Below are positions 35,701-42,410 of a stretch of DNA of 64,000 nucleotides, piece by piece. The position numbers were made by a program, and so were the translations under genes. Numbering within the stretch: the first letter of the stretch is position 1; each line of letters starts with the position of its first letter. Origin of the DNA: Ailurus styani (taxonomy: Eukaryota; Chordata; Mammalia; Carnivora; Ailuridae); contig LNAC01000856.1 in NCBI GenBank assembly GCA_002007465.1, positions 549,478-613,477 on the forward strand. Direction: 5' to 3'. Under the pieces are notes generated by a model. That model ran no database searches and was not told the origin of the DNA. It saw only the letters and a list, made by a program, of their open reading frames with translations.

Positions 35701-37499
35701 CCCTCAGGGCTCTCCAGCCTTCCACTTCTAGGGTCTTCCATCCCTATTCTACTCCTTCCATTTCTAAGGTCTTTGGCCTTGCTTCTCTTCAACCCCACGT
35801 CTAATGTCAGCTTCCCTTACTCCTCCCTCCTAAGTTCCACTCTCCTCGCTCTGCTTTCCCTCTTATTTTTGGAAGTCTGCCTCCCTCTTCTGCTCTTTCC
35901 TATTCATCTCTAAATCTCCCCATCCGCTCTCCTCCTATGCCTAATATCCGCCTATCTTGCTCTTCTCCTCCCTCACGGCTCTCCCTTCTCATAATAAGGT
36001 ATGTCTTCCCTGTCCTTATTCACCTCTTTTTTATGGCACACTCTCCTTCCCCTGCTTCCCTCCCTGCTTCCCACTCCTACCCCCGCATCTCCCCTCTTAT
36101 CCCCACCAACCCACCCCGCCACCATTTCTAAGTTCGACCCTCCCTGCTCAGCTCTCCAACGCTCAACTCAAAATGAAATCTCTTTATGCTGCTTTTCCTG
36201 TTGGAAGTTCAGCACTCCTTTCTCCTCCCCTTCTCATTTCCAAAGCTGCCCTTGCCTTTCAGCTCTTTTTCCCCACTGTTAAAGTTTTCTCTTTCCCTGC
36301 TCTTCTGCGCCCCCCATCCCCACTCCACCCCATCTCCTGCTATTTTTAAAGTCCGCCTCCCTGCGCTGCTCTCTCTCCCTCATTAAGGAAGTCTGCCCTC
36401 GGGCGCCTGGGTGGCTCAGTGGGTTAAAGCCTCTGCCTTCAGCTCAGGTCATGATCTCAGGGTCCCGGGTTCGAGGCCCACATCGGGCTCCCTGCTCGGC
36501 GGGGAGCCTGCTTCCTCCTCTCTCTCTGCCTGTCTCAACCTACTTGTGATCTCTCTCTCTGTCAAATAAATAAATAAAATCTTAAAAAAAAAAAAAAAAA
36601 GCAAGTCTGACCTCCATTCTTCCTCCCCTCCCCATTTCCAAAGTGGGTGATAGCCCTGAAGAGGTCTGAGGTTAAGAGGTTGGAGGGTGCCAGTGGAAAG
36701 GAAAGTTGGTTTAGGGTATATAAGCACCAATCAACAAGCAAGCAAGCAACCAAATAAACCACCCCTTTGCCCAAAGTCACTCTTTGAAAACTAGCCCCTG
36801 GAAAGTAGTCATTTGTGACAGGCTCTCAGATTCAAAGAGTAATTTCGAGAAGTGTGTGGCCCCACATCACTTGCTTGCTATCAATCTTTAGGAGAATAAA
36901 ATATACGGAGATCGCCCGCTTTTTATTTCCCTCAACCTGAACCTTTGCGGCAATCCTTACGCCTCACACAATTTCTTTTTCTTTTTTTTTTTAAGATCTT
37001 ATTTGTTTATTTGACAGAGAGAGAGAGAGAGCAATACAAGCAGGCAGAGAGGGAGAAACAGGCTTCCCGCGAAGCAGGGAGCCCGATGAGGGGCGCCATC
37101 CCAACCTGAGCCTAAGGCAGACGCTTAACTGACTGAGCCACCCAGGCGCCCCATGCCTCACACAATTTCTGACAGCTTTCGCCCATTTCTCACCTAAGAC
37201 GAGTCATGGGAAAATGGGAGCAGAAAGGAAGAGCAGGAGCTAAGCTGGCCTGGGATTTATCCATGTTGGGACAGGAGTGGTGGTGCACAGAGTGCAAGCC
37301 TAGTCGCCCAGGAGCATCTGCCTCACAGGGCCACTTAGAGCCTGTCCTAAGCCAAGGTCTGCTATTCAAAGCCAGGGAGCCCGGACTAGTTGCGACCGAA
37401 GTCTGGGGTCTTCATACCTAGAGACATATCTAGATAGGTCATCTTTCCGCCTTTGTTAGGTTCTTTTCCAGAAGCAGGTGGGTTGCGAACAGAAGCCAT
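7585..37499 (-). CDS. LUZP4: LUZP4 orthologue, 8 coding exons, 741 aa
   Basis: Join (minus): 37499-37418, 27133-27002, 25677-25562, 25076-23533, 18790-18712, 14228-14176, 9523-9403, 7683-7585. The total is 2226 nt, in frame, with no internal stop. Known family role: LUZP4 is a testis/cancer mRNA-export adaptor that binds the helicase UAP56 (DDX39B) and hands mRNA to NXF1 in the nucleus. Seen here: the N-terminus starts MASVR (human, from memory, MASFR) with the UAP56-binding motif LDMSLDDI at residues 23-30; a basic Arg-rich stretch about 45-72; a 7-residue repeat array about 147-607 rich in SER/RG; and a C-terminal block 625-741 (exons 5-8) ending in a SLNERF motif at 713-718, as in UIF/FYTTD1. 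Human LUZP4 is about 313 aa, so this protein is more than twice as long, through array expansion and the extra exons. Transcript evidence was not available; exon identity rests on homology recalled from memory plus perfect phase agreement. Confidence 0.9.
8554..8776 (+). repeat. CAN-SINE (LUZP4 intron 7)
   Basis: Complete unit in sense of the window, antisense to LUZP4. Confidence 0.9.
9403..9523 (-). CDS. LUZP4: LUZP4 exon 7
   Basis: Acceptor taattgacag, donor AATCAG|gtaaat. It fits the phases of exons 6 (2) and 8 (0) exactly. It encodes a Lys/Ser/Thr-rich segment starting CMKREAKTSLAKSKK and ending RGKYMKLNFRGTGNQ. This resembles the region just before the C-terminal motif of FYTTD1, as I recall it, which supports common descent of the two tails. 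Confidence 0.82.
9697..9888 (+). repeat. CAN-SINE (LUZP4 intron 6)
   Basis: Old copy, head ggggctcctggggggtgcag; abuts the next SINE. Confidence 0.85.
9895..10097 (+). repeat. CAN-SINE (LUZP4 intron 6)
   Basis: Placed in tandem right after the previous copy. Confidence 0.9.
10310..10545 (+). repeat. L1 3' end fragment
   Basis: ttgggctcagggggaggg, ggggataatgaaaacattg, gaattgtatactctaagtggg, tatatctcaatacag. Confidence 0.8.
10549..10741 (+). repeat. CAN-SINE (LUZP4 intron 6)
   Basis: Duplication aaaagtagccag on both sides. Confidence 0.92.
10978..11335 (-). repeat. MLT1-type MaLR LTR
   Basis: The minus strand opens ggtctgaatgtttgagtgcc, continues aattcatatgttgaagtcc and gggaggtgattaggaca, and ends with the gtttataagccacccagtct/tagtagcccaaacag signature. 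Confidence 0.85.
11845..12042 (+). repeat. CAN-SINE in MaLR LTR
   Basis: Flanked by gagggagatt/atagggagatt of the host LTR. Confidence 0.9.
12147..12240 (+). repeat. Short tRNA-Lys-like SINE
   Basis: Only the tRNA part and an A tail: gactcagttgatagagcatg and gtgtagagattacttaaaa; no CT-rich middle. Confidence 0.75.
12281..12470 (+). repeat. CAN-SINE
   Basis: Head gaggcccctgagtggctcac. Confidence 0.88.
12930..13165 (+). repeat. CAN-SINE with long (AAAT)n tail
   Basis: The tail 13122-13165 is about 11 AAAT units; a second SINE sits directly on it. Confidence 0.9.
13166..13342 (+). repeat. CAN-SINE
   Basis: Inserted at the A tail of the preceding copy; the middle is shortened. Confidence 0.9.
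13400..13590 (+). repeat. MIR fragment
   Basis: ttatctataatatggaaac, gtgcttagcacagtgcctag and cataataggcactcagtag are typical MIR. Confidence 0.75.
14176..14228 (-). CDS. LUZP4: LUZP4 exon 6
   Basis: A small 53-nt exon: acceptor tttcccatttag with a pyrimidine tract, donor GAAAG|gtaatt. It encodes MSPESDHGDRESDRRHE plus two bases. The composition continues the Ser/Glu/Arg/His style of the repeat array but without the heptad period. Confidence 0.78.
14684..14785 (+). repeat. Short tRNA-Lys-like SINE
   Basis: gcctggctggctcagtcaat ... accccacattgggtatagag, A tail. Confidence 0.75.
15685..16225 (+). repeat. L2 LINE 3' region
   Basis: ccctccgtgatctggctcc, ctcttcacacttgcctccc, tgatgtttcctctgactag, tccctgacttccctagct, followed by a CT-rich simple repeat (16238-16322). 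Confidence 0.75.
16631..16815 (-). repeat. CAN-SINE
   Basis: Ends gagccacctgggcgtccc; a short head fragment (gggcacgtgggtggctcat) also lies at 16853-16871. Confidence 0.85.
16880..16970 (+). repeat. MIR fragment
   Basis: attcccattttatagctgag aaaacagg. Confidence 0.6.
17225..17360 (+). repeat. MIR fragment
   Basis: gacttgttcaaggtcatac, acagctagtaagtag. Confidence 0.7.
17491..17606 (+). repeat. Short tRNA-Lys-like SINE
   Basis: gactcttgatctcagggtca tgagttc and gtgtagagattacttaaat. Confidence 0.75.
17800..18036 (+). repeat. CAN-SINE, young subfamily
   Basis: Carries gtgggttaaagcctctgc; duplication aaaataacacatgctg flanks it. Confidence 0.93.
18054..18155 (+). repeat. Short tRNA-Lys-like SINE
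   Basis: Closest of the group to tRNA-Lys: cagtcggtagaccatgggac, tgagttcaaaccccatg. Confidence 0.8.
18184..18362 (+). repeat. CAN-SINE
   Basis: Head ggggtgcctaggtggatgtc has lost part of the A box. Confidence 0.88.
18712..18790 (-). CDS. LUZP4: LUZP4 exon 5
   Basis: Acceptor tttgtatcag, donor CGAAGG|gtaaat. The first base completes an Arg codon from exon 4. It encodes 26 residues including MRRNEYFQKQARRRHDEMN, basic and probably helical. An alternative AG eight bases further in (ttttcag) gives a stop after five codons, which supports the chosen border. There is no counterpart in the human LUZP4 I recall. Confidence 0.8.
19085..19448 (+). repeat. MLT1-type MaLR LTR
   Basis: cccccaatgtgatggtatg, ggtaattaagttaagatgagg, gccctcaccagaccccag, tttaaactacccagcctgagg and cagcccaagcagactaagac in order. 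Confidence 0.88.
19925..20076 (+). repeat. CAN-SINE, 5' truncated
   Basis: Starts in the middle part (agccctgcatcaggctccct) and keeps the A tail. Confidence 0.85.
20080..21045 (+). repeat. L1 with internal deletion (5' region joined to 3' end)
   Basis: 20080-20600 is the L1 ORF1 upstream/coiled-coil region (open 20173-20601, Lys/Glu-rich with repeated LEDR/ELK-type helices). 20605-21045 is L1 3' UTR (aacccaaatgtccatcgatgg, gataaagtgcgatatataca, ccaggggctggggg, A-rich end). About 5 kb of ORF1-ORF2 is absent between them. Confidence 0.8.
21046..23532. other. LUZP4 intron 4, repeat-poor part
   Basis: 2.5 kb of AT-rich sequence with no SINE and no ORF beyond 80 codons; I see no feature in it. 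Confidence 0.6.
23533..25076 (-). CDS. LUZP4: LUZP4 exon 4 (giant heptapeptide-repeat exon)
   Basis: Acceptor tctttgcag, donor GACAG|gtaaaa. It has 514 codons plus 2 bases. After a 36-residue lead containing SEGNQHQ, it holds about 66 seven-residue units (SERSRGQ, SERSHGQ, SESSCDQ and relatives; one unit is six residues), then SPRERVKTSPKIESDFD. The array is strongly charged, alternating Ser-Glu-Arg-Ser with Arg/His-Gly-Gln, like an RS/RE domain. Reading through the donor gives AGG TAA, so an unspliced transcript would stop at once (625 aa). Confidence 0.92.
23586..24968 (-). repeat. 21-bp coding tandem array (about 66 units)
   Basis: The period is 21 bp, almost uninterrupted; most units contain AGATCT, a palindrome that encodes Arg-Ser. 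Subtypes run in blocks: SERSRGQ/SERSRGH first, LERSRGQ/PERSRGQ next, RERSRGY/TDRSCGY, then a two-unit block, then SERSHVP. Because 21 is a multiple of 3 and units lack stops, several frames stay open on both strands. Confidence 0.95.
23772..24149 (-). repeat. 42-bp higher-order repeat inside the LUZP4 array
   Basis: Nine consecutive 14-residue units alternating LERSRGP/L with TERAHSQ. The plus strand shows gctctaattggctatgag recurring every 42 bp. Neighbouring copies are nearly identical, which points to recent local duplication. Confidence 0.9.
25284..25507 (+). repeat. CAN-SINE, young, in LUZP4 intron 3
   Basis: Has an expanded (CT)n tract (25436-25475); duplication aagaattatatta on both sides. 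It lies between exons 3 and 4. Confidence 0.93.
25562..25677 (-). CDS. LUZP4: LUZP4 exon 3
   Basis: Acceptor tttttcaaag, donor AAGCAG|gtaaat. It reads GFSRFRKNNEEG then SSGFKPEQSSLNKQPVNKQ, which lines up residue for residue with the human segment I recall as GYSRCRSNSEEG ... SGFKSGQHPLNGQPLIEQ. The acceptor was chosen because it is the only nearby AG giving this frame from exon 2; a nearer AG (gattcag) would shift the frame. Confidence 0.87.
26124..26302 (+). repeat. CAN-SINE in LUZP4 intron 2
   Basis: Flanked by agaaacatgagaat copies. Confidence 0.9.
27002..27133 (-). CDS. LUZP4: LUZP4 exon 2 (basic N-terminal region)
   Basis: Acceptor cctaatacag, donor AAAGAG|gtaaag; phase 1 in, phase 1 out. 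It encodes DIIILRKLE followed by a Lys/Arg-rich stretch (NRKRRNPISRQ, then NTRRHRWQR), which corresponds to the Arg/His-rich RNA- and NXF1-binding part of the family. The acceptor has a T-rich tract upstream. Confidence 0.88.
27409..27612 (+). repeat. CAN-SINE with (ATAG)n tail
   Basis: The tail has become a GATA tetranucleotide tract (27583-27611). Confidence 0.88.
27781..27960 (+). repeat. CAN-SINE, young
   Basis: A perfect 19-bp duplication aagaaaggaagcagtggtg flanks it. Confidence 0.95.
28025..28900. other. LUZP4 intron 1, unique part
   Basis: No repeat recognised; short random ORFs only. Confidence 0.5.
28901..29111 (-). repeat. CAN-SINE, young
   Basis: Duplication tgagatgggtgactt flanks it; full head/tail. 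Confidence 0.93.
29480..29640 (+). repeat. MIR/L2-like fragment
   Basis: gacctggcatacatgtgac and actcaataaatgag. Confidence 0.5.
29682..29921 (-). repeat. CAN-SINE with long (ATTT)n
   Basis: The tail is (ATTT) repeated about 13 times, 29696-29747. Confidence 0.9.
30032..30250 (+). repeat. CAN-SINE
   Basis: Middle contains a local duplication gttggagttgg. Confidence 0.88.
30255..31250. other. LUZP4 intron 1, unique part
   Basis: No recognised repeat or exon. A strong donor-like sequence ttacg|gtaagt on the minus strand (31076-31066) is followed upstream by a stop and does not fit LUZP4. Confidence 0.5.
31252..31446 (+). repeat. CAN-SINE
   Basis: Head agggtacctgggcggctcag. Confidence 0.9.
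31517..31842 (+). repeat. CAN-SINE containing an assembly gap
   Basis: Head at 31517; 134 N (31647-31780) replace the CT-rich middle; a C tract and A-rich tail follow. Confidence 0.85.
31647..31780. other. Assembly gap (134 N)
   Basis: N run inside a SINE. Confidence 0.99.
32120..32327 (+). repeat. CAN-SINE
   Basis: Head ggggggcacctgcgcggctc. Confidence 0.9.
32799..32987 (+). other. Exon-like open segment, unknown
   Basis: 189 nt, exactly 63 codons, open, preceded by ttgtttcaacag and followed by gtaagacg. It opens GNSASNSWRTNEVLE and contains NCLYMIKYQLNNAETEYSK and TVYWNSCNIFVESW. I do not recognise it. It lies inside LUZP4 intron 1 on the opposite strand. It could be an exon of an unknown transcript, a fragment of an old retrocopy, or chance. 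Confidence 0.3.
33015..33185 (-). repeat. L2 LINE fragment, antisense
   Basis: gatcccagcattcaaagaaagag and cagcttggctagagtgg resemble reversed L2. Confidence 0.5.
33188..33397 (+). repeat. CAN-SINE
   Basis: Contains a short internal duplication ggatggagcc. Confidence 0.88.
33410..33745 (+). repeat. CAN-SINE split by a second SINE
   Basis: Head 33410-33485 and tail 33698-33745 (gttttgagttcaagccccac) surround the minus-strand insertion. Confidence 0.8.
33522..33696 (-). repeat. CAN-SINE nested in SINE
   Basis: T tract then ends gagccacccaggtacccc; preceded by (GTTTT)n. Confidence 0.85.
33762..33947 (-). repeat. CAN-SINE
   Basis: Diverged end gagcctcccaaacacccc. Confidence 0.85.
34088..34290 (-). 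repeat. CAN-SINE
   Basis: Ends cagccacccaggcgccct; part of the A box is lost. Confidence 0.88.
34450..35330 (+). repeat. L1 ORF2 3' part, decayed
   Basis: Reads along L1 ORF2 downstream of the RT core: ctcagagttgacagggtag, gggtgtctactcttaccac, tagccaggagaattatccag, ccatagtc then aaaattaactcaaaatgg and tcaaaggacactattaag. Many stops. Followed by an (AT)n tract (35311-35375). Confidence 0.85.
35400..36395. repeat. Pyrimidine-rich degenerate minisatellite (LUZP4 intron 1)
   Basis: About 1 kb of C+T-rich plus strand. Phrases such as catttctaaggtccactc, tccctgctctgctct and cctaagttccactctcc recur at roughly 40-60 bp with heavy drift. It contains spurious ORFs in several frames caused by low A content. 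A SINE (36400-36601) sits at its right edge. Confidence 0.7.
36400..36601 (+). repeat. CAN-SINE, young
   Basis: Inserted at the edge of the pyrimidine minisatellite; flanks aagtctgccctc/aagtctgacctc. Confidence 0.93.
36974..37153 (-). repeat. CAN-SINE in LUZP4 intron 1
   Basis: Duplication gcctcacacaatttct; about 260 bp downstream of exon 1. Confidence 0.92.
37418..37499 (-). CDS. LUZP4: LUZP4 exon 1 (start and UAP56-binding motif)
   Basis: The ATG at 37499-37497 sits in a good Kozak context (G at -3 and at +4). The 27 codons plus one base end in YLDMSL and the donor CTAG|gtatga. The last G plus AT of exon 2 makes the Asp that completes MSLDD. The motif matches the UAP56-binding motif shared by UIF, ALYREF and LUZP4. 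A second in-frame Met (residue 20) and a third (residue 25) follow, but the first Met aligns with the human start. Confidence 0.9.
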
Positions 37500-37720
37500 C
37501 TCTCCCCAGCGTGTCCGCACCCAGCTCTGAGCCGTTTGTATATCACGCAGACGCAGTACTCCCTAGGGTTCTGGCTAAACTTGTCACCCAATCACAGTCT
37601 TTCCCTTCACTGTTGCTGAGCCTCAGGGGGTGGAGCTTAGCAGTTACCCCTCCACAGACGTCCTATCAGAAACTTGGCTCATCAAAAAAAAAAAAAAGAC
37701 CCGCCCATTTCTTTCCTGCG
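37500..37720 (-). promoter_or_regulatory. LUZP4: LUZP4 promoter and 5' UTR region
   Basis: Immediately upstream of the LUZP4 ATG. On the minus strand there is an ATTGG (inverted CCAAT box, 37592-37588) and a GGGCGGG GC box (37706-37700), and CpGs are more frequent than in the surrounding DNA. There is no TATA box at a convincing distance. The transcription start is inferred to lie between about 37510 and 37570. Confidence 0.5.
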
Positions 37721-37929
37721 CTTTCTGAAAACCGTCTCTTAACGTACATCCGCCGCCAGTCAGTTGCAACTTCTTTCTTCTGTCACTTTTTCACCCACTC
37801 CTTTCATAACAAAGAAAAAATCATTTGTCCTCTTTGCTGTTGGCATTCTTGGCGAGTAGAACCTTATGTTCTTCACGTGATAGACTGGTTCTCTGCTTCC
37901 CTCAAATTTGAAGATCTACCACAAATCTA

Positions 37930-38489
37930 ACAGTTAGGGCCCACCCACAGGCTTGCAGCACCACATACTTTTTGAGGACATCCTAAAGATGTGACATTGT
38001 CATGTGACCATGACATTTCTTAAGAAAAAAATATAATCATTCTCTACCATCTTAATACTGCCCAGTATACACTATTTTTTAAATGTTAGAAGAAGCCTGG
38101 ATGTCATTGGTTCTTCAGAGGAAATAAAAATCAAGTTAATAAATTTTGAGAGCTGAAAACTTGTTTAATTTGCTACAGAAATCACAACAAAAATATCTGA
38201 AGAGATTTTAAAATACAAATTATTTAACTGTTGTATTTAAGTCATTACTTAGCACAAGGAACCTAAAGATTAATAACTAAATATTTTTCTCAAGGCATAT
38301 ACAGTTGGTGAAGATAATAAATACATGTAAAATATTAGTTTAGATGCTATAATTCAGTCTGTCAGTAAATACTGAACTCCTTACTGTGTTAGTTTCTGAA
38401 GATACTGTTATCTATAAAATATACATGAGACTTACAGGAGAAAATCACCTAAGGTATCAAGAAAAGTTCACTTAAGACTTGACAGATTA
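37930..38489. other. Upstream flank of LUZP4
   Basis: AT-rich; nothing recognised. Confidence 0.5.
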
Positions 38490-38702
38490 GGGCGCCTGGG
38501 TGGCTCAGTGGGTTAAAGCCTCTGCCTTCGGCTCAGGTCATGATCTCAGGATCCTGGGATCGAGGCCCGCATCGGGCTCTCTGCTCAGCAGGGAGCCTGC
38601 TTCCTCCTCTCTCTCTCTCTCTCTGCCTGCCTGTCAGCCTACTTGTGATCTGATCTCTCTGTGTCAAATAAATCAATAAAAACCTTAAAAAAAAAAAAAA
38701 AG
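38490..38702 (+). repeat. CAN-SINE, young
   Basis: Duplication aagacttgacagatta (one mismatch). Confidence 0.93.
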
Positions 38703-39224
38703 ACTTGACAAATTAGGGAATAATTTTAGAGGTGGGAATGGTATTTCCTCTCAAGGGAAGCAGCCCTACCAGCACTCTGAAAAGTTCAAACCATTTCATG
38801 TGGTGGGGTAATGAAAGATGAATCTGAAGAGATCAGCAGAGAATAGATTATGGAGGGACTTTTATGGAGTGAGTTTGGAGCATTTTTTAATATCAGATTT
38901 ACTGAATTATAGAGCAAGAAGGGAAGAGGACCAAAGACAGAATACCAAGGAAATTATAAAGGAAATTGAGTAGAAAACATCAGAGAGATATGGGAAGAAC
39001 CAGGAAAGAAGCATCCAGGAAATAAAAGGAAAATTCTAAGAGGAAACTAGTGGACCACCAAGTCAAGTATTGCTGAACAATCAAGTTAGTTAAGAACTGC
39101 AGAATTCCTTAAATTTAGTCATTAAGAGTTGGTTGGTTGTTTTTCTTACCTTTAGTAGACTTTTAACAGGCCGTAAGTTGAGGACTGAACAATTAGTTAA
39201 TTTTTATTTAATGAACACATATAA

Positions 39225-39440
39225 CATTTACCGTCTGCCAGGCACTGTTCTAAGAGCTTTACAAATATCCATTCATTTAATAGTCACAATAATCCCATAA
39301 AGTAAGAACTAGTATTTCATTTATATATGTAAGGAAATGAAGGCACAGAGCATTTAAAAATTTGCCAGGGACAAAAAACTAGTGAACAGTGAAGTTTTCA
39401 ACCCCAGACTGTCTAGCTCTGGAATTCATACTTTTAACCA
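39225..39440 (+). repeat. MIR fragment
   Basis: gccaggcactgttctaagag, aatagtcacaataatccca, cagactgtctagctctgg. Confidence 0.7.
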
Positions 39441-39477
39441 CTACTTTCACAAGGTAAAATACAGCGGGGGGGGGGGG

Positions 39478-39601
39478 TGTTGTTTTTGTTTTGTTTTGTT
39501 TTGTTTTGTTGTAAATAATCCCTACTTTGAATTTGGGGCTTGAACTCATGACCCCGAGATCAAGAGTCACATGCCCTACCATCTGAGCTGGCCAAGCACC
39601 T
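39478..39601 (-). repeat. Short tRNA-Lys-like SINE
   Basis: Plus strand ttgaactcatgaccccgag, cctaccatctgagctggcc; preceded by a G run (39465-39476) and (GTTTT)n. Confidence 0.75.
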
Positions 39602-39667
39602 ACACAGTAGGCTTTTTTAGTGGAAAAGATTTAAACATATTTACAGGCTATGGAAAAGGAGCTAGAG

Positions 39668-39886
39668 GGCGCCTGGGTGGCTCAGTGGGTTAAAGCCTCT
39701 GCTTTCGGCTCAGGTCATGATCTCAGGGTCCTGGGATCGAGGCCCGCATCGGGCTCCCTGCTCAGCGGGGAGCCTGCTTCCCCCTCTCTCTCTGCCTGCC
39801 TCTCTGCCTCCTTGTGATCTCTCTCCCTCTGTGAAATAAATAAATAAAATCTTTAAAAAAAAATTTAAAAAAATTAAAAAAAAGAA
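39668..39886 (+). repeat. CAN-SINE, young
   Basis: Duplication aaaaggagctag. Confidence 0.93.
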
Positions 39887-39889
39887 AAG

Positions 39890-41100
39890 GAGCTAGGAAA
39901 GAGAGGCATTAAAAATAAAGAGAATAGGAAAAAAATCACTGGACACATTCCCCATCCTAGAGGAGACAGAAAAGATGAAATTAAAGAGTGCAATTAGAAG
40001 AATAGTCTTGAATAGGAGGGGGAAAAATGTACTAAAAAGGTGAATTTTAACAAATGAAAAATTTCCTGTGTATCACACATGTTTTCCCAAGCCTCATCTT
40101 CAGTAGTAGTACATTAATAGTAACAATTCAAATTTCAATAATTTCTGTTTCCCCATAATCTTGTAGAGTGAAGGTTAGGGTCCAGGTCCCCGAAATATGT
40201 TTCCTCTAATATTTCCTGGTTAAGTTTGGAGGAGGGGTTCATTCATAAATGTAATCACAAACAATCCAGTAAGCTGTCATACATAATCTGCTATTTCTCT
40301 CCTTTTATTTTCCTCCGGACCCCTTCTTCTGGTACCACCAGCTCCTTTAAGCTCCATCATCTCCTGCTACAAATAAGGAATTGGAACCCTGAAGAAGTCA
40401 AAAGCCACATGCTGACATAGATCAGATCATAGATTCTGTCTCTCCTTCTGGGTCACTTCTATTAGAGGGACCCTAAAGTGATGCTTCTAGATCCTAATGT
40501 CCTAAAGAGTTTTACTGGAACATTTTTGTTGTTGTTAATTTGGGGTTTGTTTTGTTCTGTTTTTAAATTTGCAGTCCCCTACCTCCTTAGGTTTCAGAAT
40601 TGAGCCTAGTAGAAACCGGGCCACGAGACAACTTTGAGAACACGAGAGAGTGCTCTTATAATATTGCTTTGCATAGAATTGCTTCTCTCCTCTGACAACA
40701 CTTTGTTTTTTAACGAGTTTGGCCTTACATAACTCTTTCTTAGGAAGAATGCTCTGCCTTCATTCAAATAGGCTTAGGTTCAGAGTTCCCCTGCTACTTC
40801 AAGATTAATGTACAGTTCAAAATGTTGTTTCTCTAAATCAGTTGTAGAACAATGGGGTATTTTTTAGTCAAGGATCTTTTGGTTGGAAAGAACAGAAGTC
40901 TACTCCAACTAGGTTAAATGAAAAGGAGGATTTATTAGAAGAATCAAGTTAAGGTCAAGAGTGAGAAGTATGGTTTATCCTCCCAAAAGACTGGAACTGG
41001 TTAATTTATTTGATACACCGGCAAGATTTGAAACAATTGATTACTCTTTCCTCCTTGAAATGTTTTCTTCTCTTGACTCCTAATGAGGAAGGAGCAGAAG
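39890..41100. other. Intergenic
   Basis: No SINE and no convincing ORF; old unclassified repeat possible around 40830-41000. Confidence 0.4.
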
Positions 41101-41530
41101 TCTAGCTGAGTGTCTAGTGTCAGCACAAGCTGACATACTGCAACCTACCCTCCCCCCCCACCCCCACACTCCTGGGTGGGATATGCAGGACATTCCTCCA
41201 GGAAACTTCCAACTAACTCAATGTTAATGCTTTGCTAGAGGGAAAAACAACCTTAGCTTGATAATAGCCAGGCCCCCAGTATCCTGAAGGTCTTCTTTAG
41301 CATATGAAAGTCCTTTTCCTTACCTCCCCCAACCCCATAGTATATAATCCATAGCTTCTCAAAACCCCAGTGCAGCTTTTTCTGCCCGCAGGTCCTGTCC
41401 CTGTGCTTTAATAAAACCACCTTTTTGCACCAAAGACATCTCAAGAATTCTTTCTTGGCCGTCAGCTCTTGACTTCATCCCACCAAACCTCACCTACATT
41501 CCAAAGCAACATCACTTAGACACCTTGCTT
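41100..41530 (+). repeat. Solitary ERV1-type LTR
   Basis: A typical LTR promoter/polyA order: pyrimidine and C-rich U3, tatataatcc near 41340, GCTTTAATAAAACC as polyadenylation signal (about 41405-41418), then a U5 with ctcaagaattctttcttgg. No internal region follows. Confidence 0.65.
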
Positions 41531-41609
41531 TCCCGGACTTCCTTCTACCTTACTAGCTGCTCCATTTATGTTTTCTTTTCTAGTCCCTTCTCATCTCCCT
41601 GTCCTCTAA

Positions 41610-41905
41610 GCCACTGGAGTTCAAACTGTAGCGTACGTTCGAGTCACCTTATTAAAACACAGCTTGCTGGGCTCCACCCCCAGAGATTCTGATTCAGCGG
41701 GTCAGGAATAGGGAAGAAAAATGTACATTTCTCCCATCCAAGTACTAACCAGGCCCGACCCTGCTTAGCTTCCGAGATCAGACGAGATCAGGCGCGTTCA
41801 GGGTGGTATGGCCGTAGACAAAATGTACATTTCTAACACGTTCCCATGCGATGCTGCTGTTACTGGTCTAGAGACCATACTTTGAGAACCACTGCTAGAA
41901 ACACT
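41610..41905 (+). mobile_element. MER5A-like hAT nonautonomous transposon (split)
   Basis: gagttcaaactgtagcg ... gattctgattcagcgggt before, and gagaaccactgctag after, the 5S insertion match the MER5A pattern with terminal inverted ends reading tctcaaac/gagaacc. Confidence 0.75.
41731..41819 (-). pseudogene. 5S rRNA retrocopy, 3' truncated
   Basis: The minus strand starts GTCTACGGCCATACCACCCT and follows 5S rRNA for about 88 nt to TTGGATGGGAG, with the internal promoter box A region kept and the last ~30 nt missing. The 15-bp duplication aaaatgtacatttct flanks it (41718-41732 and 41820-41834), so it was inserted by target-primed retrotransposition. The host sequence is a MER5A. Confidence 0.92.
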
Positions 41906-42214
41906 GGAGCAAGAGCCCAGTCCATATTCAGTTTCTGTATTTACATATATTGCTTTGTGATCTCATCCAGTCTCATGGTTTTCCAAAGCAGCTATACAGA
42001 TACATCCCTTGAATCTCTAGATCAGACCTCTCTATCGAAAGTTTGTATGACTGCTATGCCTACTCAGCACCTTTACTCGGATATACAGTGGTCATCACCA
42101 ACTTAATTTTTCAAGACCAAATTCTTGTCTTACCTCACAAACTCTGCTCTTGCCACGTTCTGTCCCATTTCAGTAAATGGCAACTCCATTCTTTTCCTTT
42201 CCTTAAGTTGTTAT

Positions 42215-42410
42215 TTTAAATTCCCGTTGGTTAACATACAGTGTAATACTAGTTTCAGGTGTAGAATTCAGTGACTCGTCACTTACATACAACAGCCAGT
42301 GCTCATCACAAGTGCCCTCCTCCATCACCCATCCCCACCCATCTCCCCTCCAGCAACCCTTAGTTTATTCTCTATAGTTAAGAGTCTGTTTCATGGTTTG
42401 AATGGCCACT
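42215..42410 (-). repeat. Carnivore L1 3' UTR fragment
   Basis: The plus strand gttaacatacagtgtaatac, tttcaggtgtagaattcag, catccccacccatctcccct is the antisense 3' UTR of carnivore L1. Confidence 0.8.

Noticed and set aside
35677..36386. Cluster of plus-strand ORFs rich in Leu/Pro/Ser
   Set aside because: Caused by the pyrimidine-rich minisatellite; overlapping frames, no homology, no start context.
41425..41450. Candidate LUZP4 exon 1 (minus strand ATGTCTTTG|gtgc)
   Set aside because: It is in an LTR U5 region and the phase is wrong (0 instead of 1); the 37418-37499 exon fits fully.
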